64,000 bases of DNA from assembly GCA_947493035.1 (NCBI GenBank), contig CANLOW010000005.1, positions 124,001-188,000 of the forward strand, in the 5' to 3' direction. The notes below the pieces were generated by a model that did no database searches, was not told where the DNA came from, and was given only the letters and a program-made list of their open reading frames with translations. Positions 9,176 through 18,099 of this stretch are shown piece by piece. Made by a program: the position numbers and the translations under genes. Positions within the stretch are counted from its first letter, which is position 1. Each line of letters opens with the position of its first letter. Source of the stretch: an uncultured Aquimarina sp. (GTDB taxonomy: Bacteria > Bacteroidota > Bacteroidia > Flavobacteriales > Flavobacteriaceae).

Positions 9176-11005
9176 TTAAGCTAGACTTTGCAGTTGTACT
9201 AATTTATCATAAGCTCCTTTCTTACCAAGCAGCTCTTCGTGAGTTCCTTGTTCTAGAATTCTTCCTTTACCCATCACTACAATATTATCTGCTTTTCTTA
9301 TTGTAGATAACCTATGAGCTATGACAATTGAAGTTCTGTTTTGCATCATCTTATCTAATGCTTTTTGAACTGTCTTTTCGGACTCTGTATCCAAAGCAGA
9401 TGTAGCCTCATCAAAAATCATAATTGGAGGATTCTTTAGGAGAGCTCTCGCAATACAGATTCTTTGTCTTTGCCCACCAGACAAAAGACTTCCTCTATCA
9501 CCTACTAACGTATCATAACCTCTAGGAAAATTAGAAATAAATTCATGTGCATTTGCTTGTTCACTAGCTTCTTTAATTAAAACTTCATTTTTAGTACCGA
9601 AGCCTAAAGCAATATTATTTCTAATAGTATCATTGAACAGCATAGAGTCTTGAGCAACAATTCCCATCTGAGACCTTAAAGACTTAACAGAAACATCTTT
9701 AATATTTACACTATCTACAGTAATTTCACCTTCATTAACATCATAGAATCTTGCCAATAAATTTGCTATGGTCGATTTACCACTACCAGACTCTCCAACA
9801 AAAGCTATCGTCTTTCCCTTAGGAATTGTTAATGTGAAATCTTTCAAGACATATTCATCATCATACTTAAAAGAAACATTATCAAAACGAATTTCATTTT
9901 CAAGTACAGGTAAATCTATTTCTTTATTAAAATGATTTAATGGGTTTATAGTATTCAAAATTTCAACAACCCTTTCTGCAGCAGAATTACCTACTTTTAA
10001 AGAATTATTTGCTTTCGAAATAGCTTTAGCAGGAGTTAGAATATTATAAGCAGAGGCCATAAAACCAATAAAAGTACCTCCTGTTAAAACCTGATCTATA
10101 AGTACCATTTTACCTCCAAACCATAAAATAGAAGCAATCGAAGCAACTCCTAAAAACTCACTAATTGGACCTGCTAGAGAATTTCTGGCAGCAAGCTTAT
10201 TACTTACCTCTCTCATCTCTTCCGTTTCCTTTTCATATCTGTCAACAACAAAAGCTTCTGCACCAAAAGCCTTAATTATAGAAAGGCCTCCTAGTGTCTC
10301 TTCTAGTATACTTAAAAAAACACCTTCCTTAGAAAAAATGGCTGAGGCATGCTTCTTTATTTTCTTACTAATCAACGAAATTAATATTCCTGAAACAGGA
10401 ATAAATCCAAACATAATTAATGTTAACTCCCAACTAACTTTATACATTACGTAAAGCGTTAATATAATATTTAGTGGTTCTCTTAAATAAACAATTAGAG
10501 TATCTAAATAACTATTATTTATGACTCCTAAATCGTTAGTAGATCTAGAAATAACATCTCCCTTTTTCTTTTCGGAAAAATAAAAAACAGGTAAATCGAC
10601 AAGTTTTGTATAAAGGTCATCTCTAAGATCTTTCAATACATTGTTCTTTAAAAATGAGATCAGAACCTTACCCAGATAACCAAAAAGATTTTTAAAAAAG
10701 AAAACGGCTATAACAACTATTATAACATAGAGTAATGTCCTTTCTACCCCATAAGTATTATTGGTATATGTTACTCCGTAATTCAAATAATCACTCAAAT
10801 ATTCTTTAGATAAGTTTTGCCAACCTGGAAAAGTAGGTTTAGTAAGCTGACTTTCTGTTTCTCCAAATAACACATTAAGTACTGGCATCAAAATCACATA
10901 CGATAATGTGGTAAAAACAGCATAGAGAATATTAAAAAAAACACTTAAAATACCCTGAAATTTATAAGGTAAAGCGTATTTTAAAAATCGTTTAAAGTTT
11001 TTCAT
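9176..11005 (-). CDS. ABC exporter, fused permease and ATPase (MsbA/MdlB-like)
   Basis: 609 residues. Residues 1-330 hold the type I exporter membrane domain with about six helices; about 365-600 is the nucleotide-binding domain with Walker A GESGSGKS, Q-loop VAQDSMLFNDTI, signature LLSGGQRQR, Walker B IMIFDEATSALD and H-loop IAHRLST. The half-transporter would work as a homodimer exporting lipid or another hydrophobic substrate; the sequence alone does not decide the substrate. Its 3' end abuts the IS4 remnant (about 15 bp), so the original downstream neighbour may have been lost. It is divergent from the nucleotidyltransferase gene. Confidence 0.9.
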   Translation of the reverse strand: MKNFKRFLKYALPYKFQGILSVFFNILYAVFTTLSYVILMPVLNVLFGETESQLTKPTFPGWQNLSKEYLSDYLNYGVTYTNNTYGVERTLLYVIIVVIAVFFFKNLFGYLGKVLISFLKNNVLKDLRDDLYTKLVDLPVFYFSEKKKGDVISRSTNDLGVINNSYLDTLIVYLREPLNIILTLYVMYKVSWELTLIMFGFIPVSGILISLISKKIKKHASAIFSKEGVFLSILEETLGGLSIIKAFGAEAFVVDRYEKETEEMREVSNKLAARNSLAGPISEFLGVASIASILWFGGKMVLIDQVLTGGTFIGFMASAYNILTPAKAISKANNSLKVGNSAAERVVEILNTINPLNHFNKEIDLPVLENEIRFDNVSFKYDDEYVLKDFTLTIPKGKTIAFVGESGSGKSTIANLLARFYDVNEGEITVDSVNIKDVSVKSLRSQMGIVAQDSMLFNDTIRNNIALGFGTKNEVLIKEASEQANAHEFISNFPRGYDTLVGDRGSLLSGGQRQRICIARALLKNPPIMIFDEATSALDTESEKTVQKALDKMMQNRTSIVIAHRLSTIRKADNIVVMGKGRILEQGTHEELLGKKGAYDKLVQLQSLA

Positions 11006-11116
11006 TTAATTATTATAAGGGCTAAAGAGCTATCTTTAATAAACAAAGTTAGACATTCTTTATAGATCTAAGTATATCATTATATGAATCTATTATGAGT
11101 AAAGAAGACAATCTTG

Positions 11117-11124
11117 TACCTTTG
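11117..11124 (+). promoter_or_regulatory. -7 box of the CCA nucleotidyltransferase gene
   Basis: TACCTTTG is an exact TAnnTTTG match 21 bp before the ATG at 11146, giving a very short leader. No convincing -33 TTG at the usual spacing. Confidence 0.6.
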
Positions 11125-11145
11125 CTTTCCATTAATTTTTAGTAG

Positions 11146-12570
11146 ATGCCAAATCCTAATTACAAAAATGCTTTAGCGCACCCTATTTTTCAATATATCA
11201 GAAATGCATCAACCGAATTACAGCTTGACACTTATGTAATTGGAGGTTTTGTTCGCGATTTTTTATTAAAAAGAGGAGAAGCTAAAGATATTGATGTTGT
11301 TGCTGTAGGTAGTGGCATTGCTTTAGCTAAGAAAGTAGCTGAACTATTACCCCACAAGCCTAAAGTAAAAGTTTTCAAAACTTACGGTACTGCTATGCTT
11401 CGTTTTAAGGATATTGAAGTTGAGTTTGTTGGTGCTCGAAAAGAATCATATAGAGAAGATAGCCGAAACCCTATCGTAGAAAATGGTACGCTACAAGATG
11501 ATCAAAACAGACGCGATTTCACCATCAATGCGTTAGCCTTATCATTAAACACTGAAACTTATGGAGACCTTTTAGATCCTTTTAACGGTTTGAAAGATTT
11601 AGATAAAAAAATCATTCGTACCCCATTAGAACCTGGTATTACTTATAGTGATGATCCTTTACGAATGATGCGAGCTATTCGTTTCGCGACACAACTCAAT
11701 TTTAAAATTGAAAAAGACTCTCTTGAGGCTATTTCCCTTCATAAAGAACGAATAAAAATTATCACTAAAGAACGTATTGTAGAAGAGCTTCACAAAATAT
11801 TGATGGCTCCAGTACCTTCTATCGGTTTTTTATTACTTGAAAAAACAGGGCTATTACCTTTTATTTCACCTGAGCTAATGGCCTTAAAAGGCATTGACGA
11901 AGTAGAAGGTCAGCGTCATAAAGACAACTTTTATCATACCCTAGAAGTTGTTGATAATATTGCTGAAAACACCGATAATTTATGGTTACGTTGGGCTGCT
12001 TTATTACATGATATAGGTAAAGCTCCCACTAAGAAATTCAGCAAAAAAGTAGGCTGGACTTTTCATGGTCATGAATTTATTGGTTCTAAAATGGTCTTCA
12101 AACTTTTTAAAAGGTTGAAAATGCCATTAAATGATAAAATGAAATTTGTTCAAAAAATGGTATTAATGAGTTCTCGCCCTATAGTTATAGCTTCAGGGGT
12201 TACGGACTCAGCCGTTAGAAGATTAGTTTTTGACGCTGGAGACTATATCGAAGATTTAATGACCTTATGCGAGGCTGATATCACTACAAAAAACCCTAAA
12301 CGCTTCAAGAAATACCATAATAACTTTAAAATTGTACGCCAAAAAATTGTCGATGTAGAAGAACGCGATCATGTGAGAAACTTTCAACCTCCAGTTAGCG
12401 GAGCTCTCATTATGGAAACCTTTAATCTAAAACCTTGTAAAGAAATTGGACTTATTAAGGATGCTATCAAAGAAGCTATTTTAGAAGGCGAAATCCCTAA
12501 TGAATACGAAGCTGCATTTACATTTATGCTAACAAAAGGAGAAGCATTGGGTTTGAGTAAAATGAATTAA
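11146..12570 (+). CDS. CCA tRNA nucleotidyltransferase / poly(A) polymerase family with HD domain
   Basis: 474 residues. The N-terminal nucleotidyltransferase head contains GGFVRDFLLKR and the catalytic DID pair (KDIDVVAVG), followed by RRDFTINALAL and the neck motif DDPLRMMRAIRFATQL. The central and C-terminal part carries an HD domain (LLHDIGKAPT). The family adds or repairs the CCA end of tRNAs, or in some clades polyadenylates RNA. This HD-containing architecture is the usual Bacteroidota tRNA nucleotidyltransferase. It is followed 86 bp later by heme A synthase on the same strand. Confidence 0.9.
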   Translation: MPNPNYKNALAHPIFQYIRNASTELQLDTYVIGGFVRDFLLKRGEAKDIDVVAVGSGIALAKKVAELLPHKPKVKVFKTYGTAMLRFKDIEVEFVGARKESYREDSRNPIVENGTLQDDQNRRDFTINALALSLNTETYGDLLDPFNGLKDLDKKIIRTPLEPGITYSDDPLRMMRAIRFATQLNFKIEKDSLEAISLHKERIKIITKERIVEELHKILMAPVPSIGFLLLEKTGLLPFISPELMALKGIDEVEGQRHKDNFYHTLEVVDNIAENTDNLWLRWAALLHDIGKAPTKKFSKKVGWTFHGHEFIGSKMVFKLFKRLKMPLNDKMKFVQKMVLMSSRPIVIASGVTDSAVRRLVFDAGDYIEDLMTLCEADITTKNPKRFKKYHNNFKIVRQKIVDVEERDHVRNFQPPVSGALIMETFNLKPCKEIGLIKDAIKEAILEGEIPNEYEAAFTFMLTKGEALGLSKMN

Positions 12571-12656
12571 ATTTATCACAATTCGTTCATATTTCAACAA
12601 ACTACCAAATGAAATCATTCCTTTCGATAGTCGTTTAAACACCTAACGTCAATTAC

Positions 12657-13685
12657 ATGAAAAGATTATTCCGAATTGCACTTAATGCTTCTATAGTTCT
12701 AGTTTATTTGGTCATTATAGCTGGTGCTGTAGTACGAATGACAGGATCCGGAATGGGATGTCCTGACTGGCCAAAATGCTTTGGGTATATGATTCCTCCT
12801 ACAGAAGCTTCTCAATTACAATGGCAACCTAAACATCAATACAAAAAAGGACAAGTAATCATCCATAATGAAGCACTTCGAGTTGTAAAAAAAGATTTTA
12901 CAACTAGGGATATTTATAACGAAACTAATTGGAAACCATACCTAAAGCATGATTATGCAACTTTCAATTCAGTTCACACTTGGGTCGAATATATCAATCG
13001 CTTAGCTACCGTTTTATTCGGTATTCCTATTTTATTATTAGTTTTCACGAGTTTATTCTTATTTAAAGAGCACAAAAGCTATTTCTTTTTGTCTTTAGCT
13101 ACATTATTTAGTGTTGGGTTCGAGGCTTGGCTTGGAAAAATTGTAGTAGACACAAATCTACAACCTGTCCGCATTACCCTACACGTACTTTTTGTATTCT
13201 TTATTGTGGCTTTTCTTCTTTGGTTAAAAAGCATCGAAAACAAAAAGAAAGGAAATCTTCATCAATCATTCTTATTCAAGTTTGGATTAATAGTTATTTT
13301 AGCTACCTTAATACAGGTAGTATTAGGTACTCAAGTACGACAATATGTCGACGACAAAATGACACTTTTTGATTATAGTAATCAAAAAGAATGGTTAAAA
13401 ACACCTCCTTTCATTTTTTATATTCATAGGTCTTTTTCTATTTTTATTCTATTAATTAATGGAATTTGGTTATATCGTTTCAAACAACACTTTGGAAATT
13501 TAGGCATAGCTAAATGGATCGGAATTTTATTGGGGATGGAAATACTAACCGGAATTCTATTATACTATTTAGATTTTCCTTTCCTATCTCAACCATTACA
13601 TCTACTACTAGGTAGTTTACTATTTAGCATACAGTTTTATATCGTTTTAATACTCTCTAAATCGAAAAGTACAAACAACATATAA
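12657..13685 (+). CDS. ctaA: Heme A synthase, COX15/CtaA family
   Basis: 342 residues with about eight hydrophobic helices. Family marks: GAVVRMTGSGMGCPDWPKC with the Cys pair at the outer loop, a conserved Glu/His region in NSVHTWVEYINRLATV, LHVLFVF, and C-terminal FYIHRSFSI and PLHLLLGS His residues that ligate heme. It converts heme O to heme A for cytochrome aa3-type oxidases in the inner membrane. About 60 extra residues sit in the first periplasmic loop (after GYMIPP), as in the longer COX15-like proteins of Bacteroidota. No ctaB is seen in this window. Confidence 0.92.
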   Translation: MKRLFRIALNASIVLVYLVIIAGAVVRMTGSGMGCPDWPKCFGYMIPPTEASQLQWQPKHQYKKGQVIIHNEALRVVKKDFTTRDIYNETNWKPYLKHDYATFNSVHTWVEYINRLATVLFGIPILLLVFTSLFLFKEHKSYFFLSLATLFSVGFEAWLGKIVVDTNLQPVRITLHVLFVFFIVAFLLWLKSIENKKKGNLHQSFLFKFGLIVILATLIQVVLGTQVRQYVDDKMTLFDYSNQKEWLKTPPFIFYIHRSFSIFILLINGIWLYRFKQHFGNLGIAKWIGILLGMEILTGILLYYLDFPFLSQPLHLLLGSLLFSIQFYIVLILSKSKSTNNI

Positions 13686-13695
13686 AAAGGTATCG

Positions 13696-13703
13696 TATCT
13701 TTG
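13696..13703 (+). promoter_or_regulatory. -7 promoter box of a stand-alone or leader RNA
   Basis: TATCTTTG followed by TACCC is an exact flavobacterial -7 box placed 225 bp upstream of the next start codon and right after the ctaA stop. It predicts a transcript start near 13708. Confidence 0.6.
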
Positions 13704-13707
13704 TACC

Positions 13708-13850
13708 CTACCGTTTCTATTGACACTAGAGGTAGATTAATATCTAAAAAACACTTTTTTTTAATACAATTTAAGAAGAAGTATTTCTTATTATATTAAA
13801 ATCATAATTTAAAAGCAAACTACCTCTAGACAACTCTATGAGGTAATTAT
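13708..13850 (+). ncRNA. Candidate structured small RNA or long leader
   Basis: Downstream of the -7 box at 13696 the AT-rich spacer can fold. CTAGAGGTAG (13726-13735) pairs perfectly with CTACCTCTAG (13820-13829), enclosing a weaker TAAGAA/TTCTTA hairpin. A second GAGGTA at 13840-13845 can compete for the same TACCTC (13821-13826). No start codon with a long reading frame is present. The size and single long imperfect hairpin recall 6S-type RNAs, and a 6S family is known in Flavobacteria, but I cannot confirm membership. Alternatively it is the 5' leader of the gene at 13928. Confidence 0.4.
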
Positions 13851-13927
13851 TAAGAGACAAATTTCAATTACATAGTTTAATCTTAGGGTATATAATATCC
13901 TTTGAGACAACCAATAAAATATAAGGT

Positions 13928-14449
13928 ATGGTTTATCGATTTCGTGTTATATTAGATACAGAAGAAGATGTTTTTCGAGATATTGAAATCAAACAAGATA
14001 CTTCACTTGATGAATTTCACAATTGTATTACTCAATCATTTGGTTTTGATGGTACTGAAATGGCTTCATTTTATATTAGTAATGAACAGTGGGAACAAGG
14101 TGAAGAAATTTCATTATTCGACATGAGCGACGGCAGCAGCCCAGTTAGGTTAATGAGTGAAACACTACTAGAAGATGTTGCAAATAAAAATCAAACCAGA
14201 ATGATTTATATTTATGACTTCTTAAGCATGTGGACTTTTATGGTCGAATTAGCCGATATTGCTGCACCTGAAGGTACTGTAGATTACCCCAATCTAATGT
14301 TTGCTCATGGAGAATTACCTGAGAGTGCTCCCGAACGTACTTTTGAATCTGAGGGTGATGGATTTGGTAATGAGTTTGAAAGTGAATTTGGAGACGATCT
14401 TAATATTGATGATTACAACGATATGGGGTTTGACGAAAATTGGAATTAA
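13928..14449 (+). CDS. IS1096 TnpR-like / plasmid pRiA4b ORF-3-like protein
   Basis: 173 residues. The N-terminus MVYRFRVILDTEEDVFRDIEI and the later MIYIYDFLSMWTFMVEL segment match the pRiA4b ORF-3-like family, a small alpha-beta fold named after a transposon passenger protein but found widely as a chromosomal gene in Bacteroidota. The last 50 residues are strongly acidic (Asp/Glu/Gly/Asn, ESEFGDDLNIDDYNDMGFDE) and look disordered. No transposon ends flank it, so the TnpR label should not be taken as evidence of mobility. Function is unknown. Confidence 0.75.
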   Translation: MVYRFRVILDTEEDVFRDIEIKQDTSLDEFHNCITQSFGFDGTEMASFYISNEQWEQGEEISLFDMSDGSSPVRLMSETLLEDVANKNQTRMIYIYDFLSMWTFMVELADIAAPEGTVDYPNLMFAHGELPESAPERTFESEGDGFGNEFESEFGDDLNIDDYNDMGFDENWN

Positions 14450-14547
14450 CCCCCTATATCAAATACCTTAAATTTTAAATTTTGGGTATTCGTTTTTTAT
14501 ACAACAAACAACTTAGAATCTCTGATTAAAAGCTAATTGCTAAAATA

Positions 14548-15606
14548 ATGGTAAACTTATATAGTACACAAATAGAATCTCTATCAGTACATAGAGTTGG
14601 TAATAAAAGTAGAAACGAAAATCTTTTTTTATCTAATAAACCTTACCAACTTGATGATGAGCTGAATGCTTTATTGAAAGAATACTTCTTTAAATCTTTT
14701 CGTGAAAAGGAAGAAAATTACTATCAATTTGTACACGATTCTGACCTTGAGTTTCACCCGCTATTTCAAATCGTATCTAACATTTTTGAAGACCCTTCTC
14801 AATGTCACGAACTTTCTAAGAAAATAGGTAATTTATTATACGATCAATCTCAACACCCACACATAAAAAGTGGTGAGCTGTATATTACTTACTTAGAAAA
14901 CTGTACTCTTGATAACCAAAAAGTTTCAGCTTTAGGGATTTTCAAATCCGAATTGAAACATGATTTCCTTCAATTTTCTGAAAACGAAAACAATATCGAA
15001 CTTCTACTCCAACAAGGGGTTTTCTTGAACAAGCTAGATAAAGGATGTATCATTTTTAATGTTGAAAAAGAAGAAGGTTTCAAATTATTGACTGTTGATT
15101 CTAATAAATACGACACCAAATATTGGTTAGAACACTTCTTAGGAGTTGCTCCTTTTGCAGATAGCAACTTCCATACTAAGAAATACATCAAGTTTTGTCA
15201 AGACTTTGCTAAGGATGTTATTCTTCCTGCCGAAGATAAGAAAGAAGAAGTAATGTTTATGAATCGTGCAGTTAATCACTTTGCTAAGAATGATAATTTC
15301 GAAGAAACTGAATTCTTAAATGATGTTATCGAAAACCCTAATTTAATACCAGAGTTTAAACACTACAAAGTTGAAAAAGCTCCTAAATATCAAATCGAAG
15401 ACTTAACAGAATTCCCTATTGCAAATACAGCGGTAAGTGCTGCTCGTAAAAAAATAAAGAACGTTATCAATTTGGACACAAATGTTCAAATAAAAATGGA
15501 TTTTATAAATCCTGAATCTGCTGAAAAATTTGTTGAAAAAGGATGGGATGAAGAAAAGCAAATGTACTACTACCTAGTATATTTTAATAAAGAGCAAAAG
15601 GATTAA
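14548..15606 (+). CDS. Nucleoid-associated protein, NdpA/YejK family
   Basis: 352 residues matching the 37-kDa nucleoid-associated protein family: start with STQIESLSVHRVGNK, a central GELYITYLENC and ALGIFKSELKHDFLQ region, then YWLEHFLGVAPF. E. coli YejK binds the nucleoid; in flavobacteria the role is unstudied. There is no signal peptide. The gene converges on the RES toxin gene and overlaps its stop by four nucleotides, which is common for compact convergent pairs. Confidence 0.85.
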   Translation: MVNLYSTQIESLSVHRVGNKSRNENLFLSNKPYQLDDELNALLKEYFFKSFREKEENYYQFVHDSDLEFHPLFQIVSNIFEDPSQCHELSKKIGNLLYDQSQHPHIKSGELYITYLENCTLDNQKVSALGIFKSELKHDFLQFSENENNIELLLQQGVFLNKLDKGCIIFNVEKEEGFKLLTVDSNKYDTKYWLEHFLGVAPFADSNFHTKKYIKFCQDFAKDVILPAEDKKEEVMFMNRAVNHFAKNDNFEETEFLNDVIENPNLIPEFKHYKVEKAPKYQIEDLTEFPIANTAVSAARKKIKNVINLDTNVQIKMDFINPESAEKFVEKGWDEEKQMYYYLVYFNKEQKD

Positions 15607-16064
15607 GATTTAAAAAGTCTACTATCAAAACGAAAATCGGTGACTTCTTTAATCTTCATTTCATTAAATGATTTATGATAAGGATTCAACAAATAGTTAT
15701 GATCCCCTTTTACAACTGCTGAAGGAACTTTTAATACGGCATATTCTTTATCTTTTATAAATCGATCCCCTATTTGTTGTGTTACTACCGAATGGGGGTA
15801 TCGATTCCAAACGTCTGTTATATCAATAGGATTAACTGTTTGAATTTCTATATTATCAGGAATATAAATTTTAATAAGTACATAATCTTTCGGTAATAAA
15901 AAAAGAGGGAGATGAACAATCACTTCAGCCATAGCCAAAGCTCGACTCTCTGAAGTATAAATCATTTCCACTCCTTTTGAATTCCACCGATTCCCATACA
16001 TTGCTGCTCCAATACCACTTAATTTGTCAGCATATATTCTTTTAGACAATCTAAAAACCTCCAT
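15603..16064 (-). CDS. RES-domain toxin (NAD+-targeting)
   Basis: 153 residues spanning the whole RES domain, from MEVFRLSKRIYADKLSG to the C-terminus. Conserved positions are visible: Arg in GNRWNSKG, Tyr in IYTSES, the Glu in AMAEVIVHL and a late Ser/Asn region. RES toxins (MbcT, ParT, Res) act on NAD+ (phosphorolysis or hydrolysis) or ADP-ribosylate targets, and are neutralised by Xre/ParS-type antitoxins. Here the upstream antitoxin gene overlaps the toxin start in a TAATG arrangement, implying translational coupling. Type II toxin-antitoxin assignment is firm; the exact activity is inferred from the family. Confidence 0.92.
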   Translation of the reverse strand: MEVFRLSKRIYADKLSGIGAAMYGNRWNSKGVEMIYTSESRALAMAEVIVHLPLFLLPKDYVLIKIYIPDNIEIQTVNPIDITDVWNRYPHSVVTQQIGDRFIKDKEYAVLKVPSAVVKGDHNYLLNPYHKSFNEMKIKEVTDFRFDSRLFKS

Positions 16065-16534
16065 TAAGCAAATATTCCGTGTTCTATACGATTTAGTTCG
16101 GCGATTACCATCTCTTTACCATAAGAATCTTTTAAAAGCTCTGCAGGTTTCATATTACCCAAAGCCATAGATGGCAATTGCAACCACTGATAAAACAACT
16201 GTGTATCTTCAAAAACCTTATTTCCCATCTGGGTAACTTCAGCAAGCTCTATAATTTTCTCTGTATGAATAGGTTTAAAGCGAAAGTCTTCTTCTTTTTT
16301 ATGTCTTTGTAAAGTTTTCAGCGATAAGTTTAGGTAATCAGCCCAATCATTATCTGAAAAGGGAGTTACTTCTTTTACTTTATGAAATGCATCGTAGGTA
16401 AAACCTTCTCTTATAGAATGTATAACTAACATTTTATTGTCAAAGAAATTTTCGTAAGCTAGCGCTGGTTCTGAAATATGAACAGCTAAATTGCTTTCTA
16501 ATGATTCTGTGGTATAAATTTTAGGCTCCTTCAT
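16064..16534 (-). CDS. Xre/MbcA/ParS-type antitoxin
   Basis: 156 residues. The N-terminal half holds a helix-turn-helix-like region (SDNDWADYLNLSLKTLQRHKK), and the C-terminal half is the DUF2384/ParS toxin-binding domain (GNKVFEDTQLFYQWLQLPSMALGNMKPAELL, then GKEMVIAELNRIEHGIFA). The C-terminal GIFA end normally inserts into the RES toxin active site. It precedes the toxin and is followed by it with a one-base overlap. A palindrome centred on the -7 box just upstream (16543-16573) fits autoregulation. Confidence 0.92.
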   Translation of the reverse strand: MKEPKIYTTESLESNLAVHISEPALAYENFFDNKMLVIHSIREGFTYDAFHKVKEVTPFSDNDWADYLNLSLKTLQRHKKEEDFRFKPIHTEKIIELAEVTQMGNKVFEDTQLFYQWLQLPSMALGNMKPAELLKDSYGKEMVIAELNRIEHGIFA

Positions 16535-16542
16535 AATTAAAA

Positions 16543-16573
16543 GACATTTGTCTTCAAATATAACCCAAATGTC
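16543..16573 (-). promoter_or_regulatory. Toxin-antitoxin promoter with operator-like palindrome
   Basis: Reverse-strand TATATTTG (16555-16562) is an exact -7 box about 20 nt before the antitoxin ATG. Perfect 8-bp arms GACATTTG (16543-16550) and CAAATGTC (16566-16573) flank it symmetrically; the midpoint of the arms coincides with the midpoint of the box. A TTG 16 bp upstream of the box may be the -33 element. A repressor bound to the arms would cover the promoter. Confidence 0.7.
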
Positions 16574-16599
16574 CTTATCAAAGAAACTTTTCTAAAACT

Positions 16600-18099
16600 T
16601 TAACGTTTCCTCCAGAAAAAAGGAGTTAACAGAATCAATACTGTAAACAATTCTAAACGCCCAATAAGCATTAAAAAAGAACACCACCATTTAGCTAAAT
16701 CGGGCAACGAATTAAAGTTATTTACTGGACTTAGTTGTCCTAAAGCTGGCCCTACGTTACCTAATGAAGTTGCAGCTCCACCAATCGCTGATTGAAAATC
16801 TAAGCCACACATACCTAACACTAAAGCTCCTATTATAAAAGATAAGAAATAAAGGATAAAAAAACCTAAAATCGTATACACAATCTCCTTATTAACAGCC
16901 TTTGTGTTATACCTCACTGGTAAAACAGCGTTAGGATGTAAAGCCCTTCTGAATTCAAGAAAACCATTCTTAATCGTTATGATGTGTCTCACAATTTTAA
17001 TTCCTCCTGAAGTTGATCCTGCCGAGCCTCCTGAAAACATCAATCCAAAAAAGAAAACTGTTAAAAATGGTGTCCACATAGTATAATCTGCTGAAACAAA
17101 CCCTGTGGTAGTTACTACTGCCAATATTTGAAAAATAGCATGACGAAAAGCACTTTCAAATTCACCCCAAACCATAGGATGATCAATAGAGGACCTAGTA
17201 ACATCTGCTTGATAATATACAATCAAACCAACCATTACAGTAAAACCTAAAATATATCGTGTATAATAACGAAACTCTTCATCTTCCCATATTTTTCTAA
17301 GTTTACCTTTAAACAAAAAGTAACTTAACACAAAGTTAGCCCCTGCTAAGAACATAAAGACAATAATAATCCATTGTATCCATGGATTATCATTCCAATG
17401 TGCAACACTTGCATTTTTGGTTGAAAACCCTCCTGTAGACAATGTACTCATGGCATGATTGAAAGCATCAAAGAAGTTCATCCCTGCTATTTTCAACAAT
17501 ACAGTTTCTATAGCCGTATAACCTACATAGATCAACCATAGGCGTTTGGCTGTATCGGTAATCCTTGGATGTAATTTATCTGCACTTGGGCCAGGTGCTT
17601 CAGCTGCAAACAACTGCATACCTCCTACTCCTAGTAAAGGTAAAATCGCAATTGCTAATACAATGATTCCCATTCCGCCAATCCAATGCGTTAAACTTCT
17701 CCATATCAATACGCCCTCTGGCACAGCTTCTATGTCATCTAAAATAGACGCTCCAGTAGTAGTATATCCTGAAATAGTTTCAAAAAACGCATTAGTAAAG
17801 CTTGGTATTGCCCCTGTAAACACATATGGTAATGTCCCACTCAGAGACATAAATATCCACCCAAAAGTTACTACGATATACCCTTCTCTCTTTCCTAAAT
17901 CCTTCTTTTCATGATCCTTGGTTTGAAACATAAAAATGAGACCAATAAACATAGTCATAAGAGCAGACAATGACATTTCGATACCAACACCGTCATTATA
18001 GGCAAAACTGAAGACTGTAGCGATAAACATAAAAGCTCCATTACACAAAAGTAATAGACCAAGAATGTGAAATATAATTTTATAATTCAACTTAGGCAT
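16600..18099 (-). CDS. trkH: TrkH potassium uptake channel subunit
   Basis: 499 residues with many membrane helices and the four selectivity-filter-like loops of the Trk/Ktr family: TTGASIL, TLSTGGFST, VTTTGFVSAD and TSLGNVGPA. It conducts K+ across the inner membrane under control of the cytoplasmic TrkA ring. Its ATG overlaps the trkA stop (TAATG), so the two are translationally coupled. Confidence 0.95.
   Translation of the reverse strand: MPKLNYKIIFHILGLLLLCNGAFMFIATVFSFAYNDGVGIEMSLSALMTMFIGLIFMFQTKDHEKKDLGKREGYIVVTFGWIFMSLSGTLPYVFTGAIPSFTNAFFETISGYTTTGASILDDIEAVPEGVLIWRSLTHWIGGMGIIVLAIAILPLLGVGGMQLFAAEAPGPSADKLHPRITDTAKRLWLIYVGYTAIETVLLKIAGMNFFDAFNHAMSTLSTGGFSTKNASVAHWNDNPWIQWIIIVFMFLAGANFVLSYFLFKGKLRKIWEDEEFRYYTRYILGFTVMVGLIVYYQADVTRSSIDHPMVWGEFESAFRHAIFQILAVVTTTGFVSADYTMWTPFLTVFFFGLMFSGGSAGSTSGGIKIVRHIITIKNGFLEFRRALHPNAVLPVRYNTKAVNKEIVYTILGFFILYFLSFIIGALVLGMCGLDFQSAIGGAATSLGNVGPALGQLSPVNNFNSLPDLAKWWCSFLMLIGRLELFTVLILLTPFFWRKR

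Noticed and set aside
13708..13850. Calling this RNA 6S with certainty
   Set aside because: Only a long imperfect hairpin and size fit; I cannot test the covariance model, so it stays a candidate.
13928..14449. Reading the TnpR-like gene as part of a transposon
   Set aside because: No terminal repeats, transposase or resolvase site lie nearby; the name is historical.
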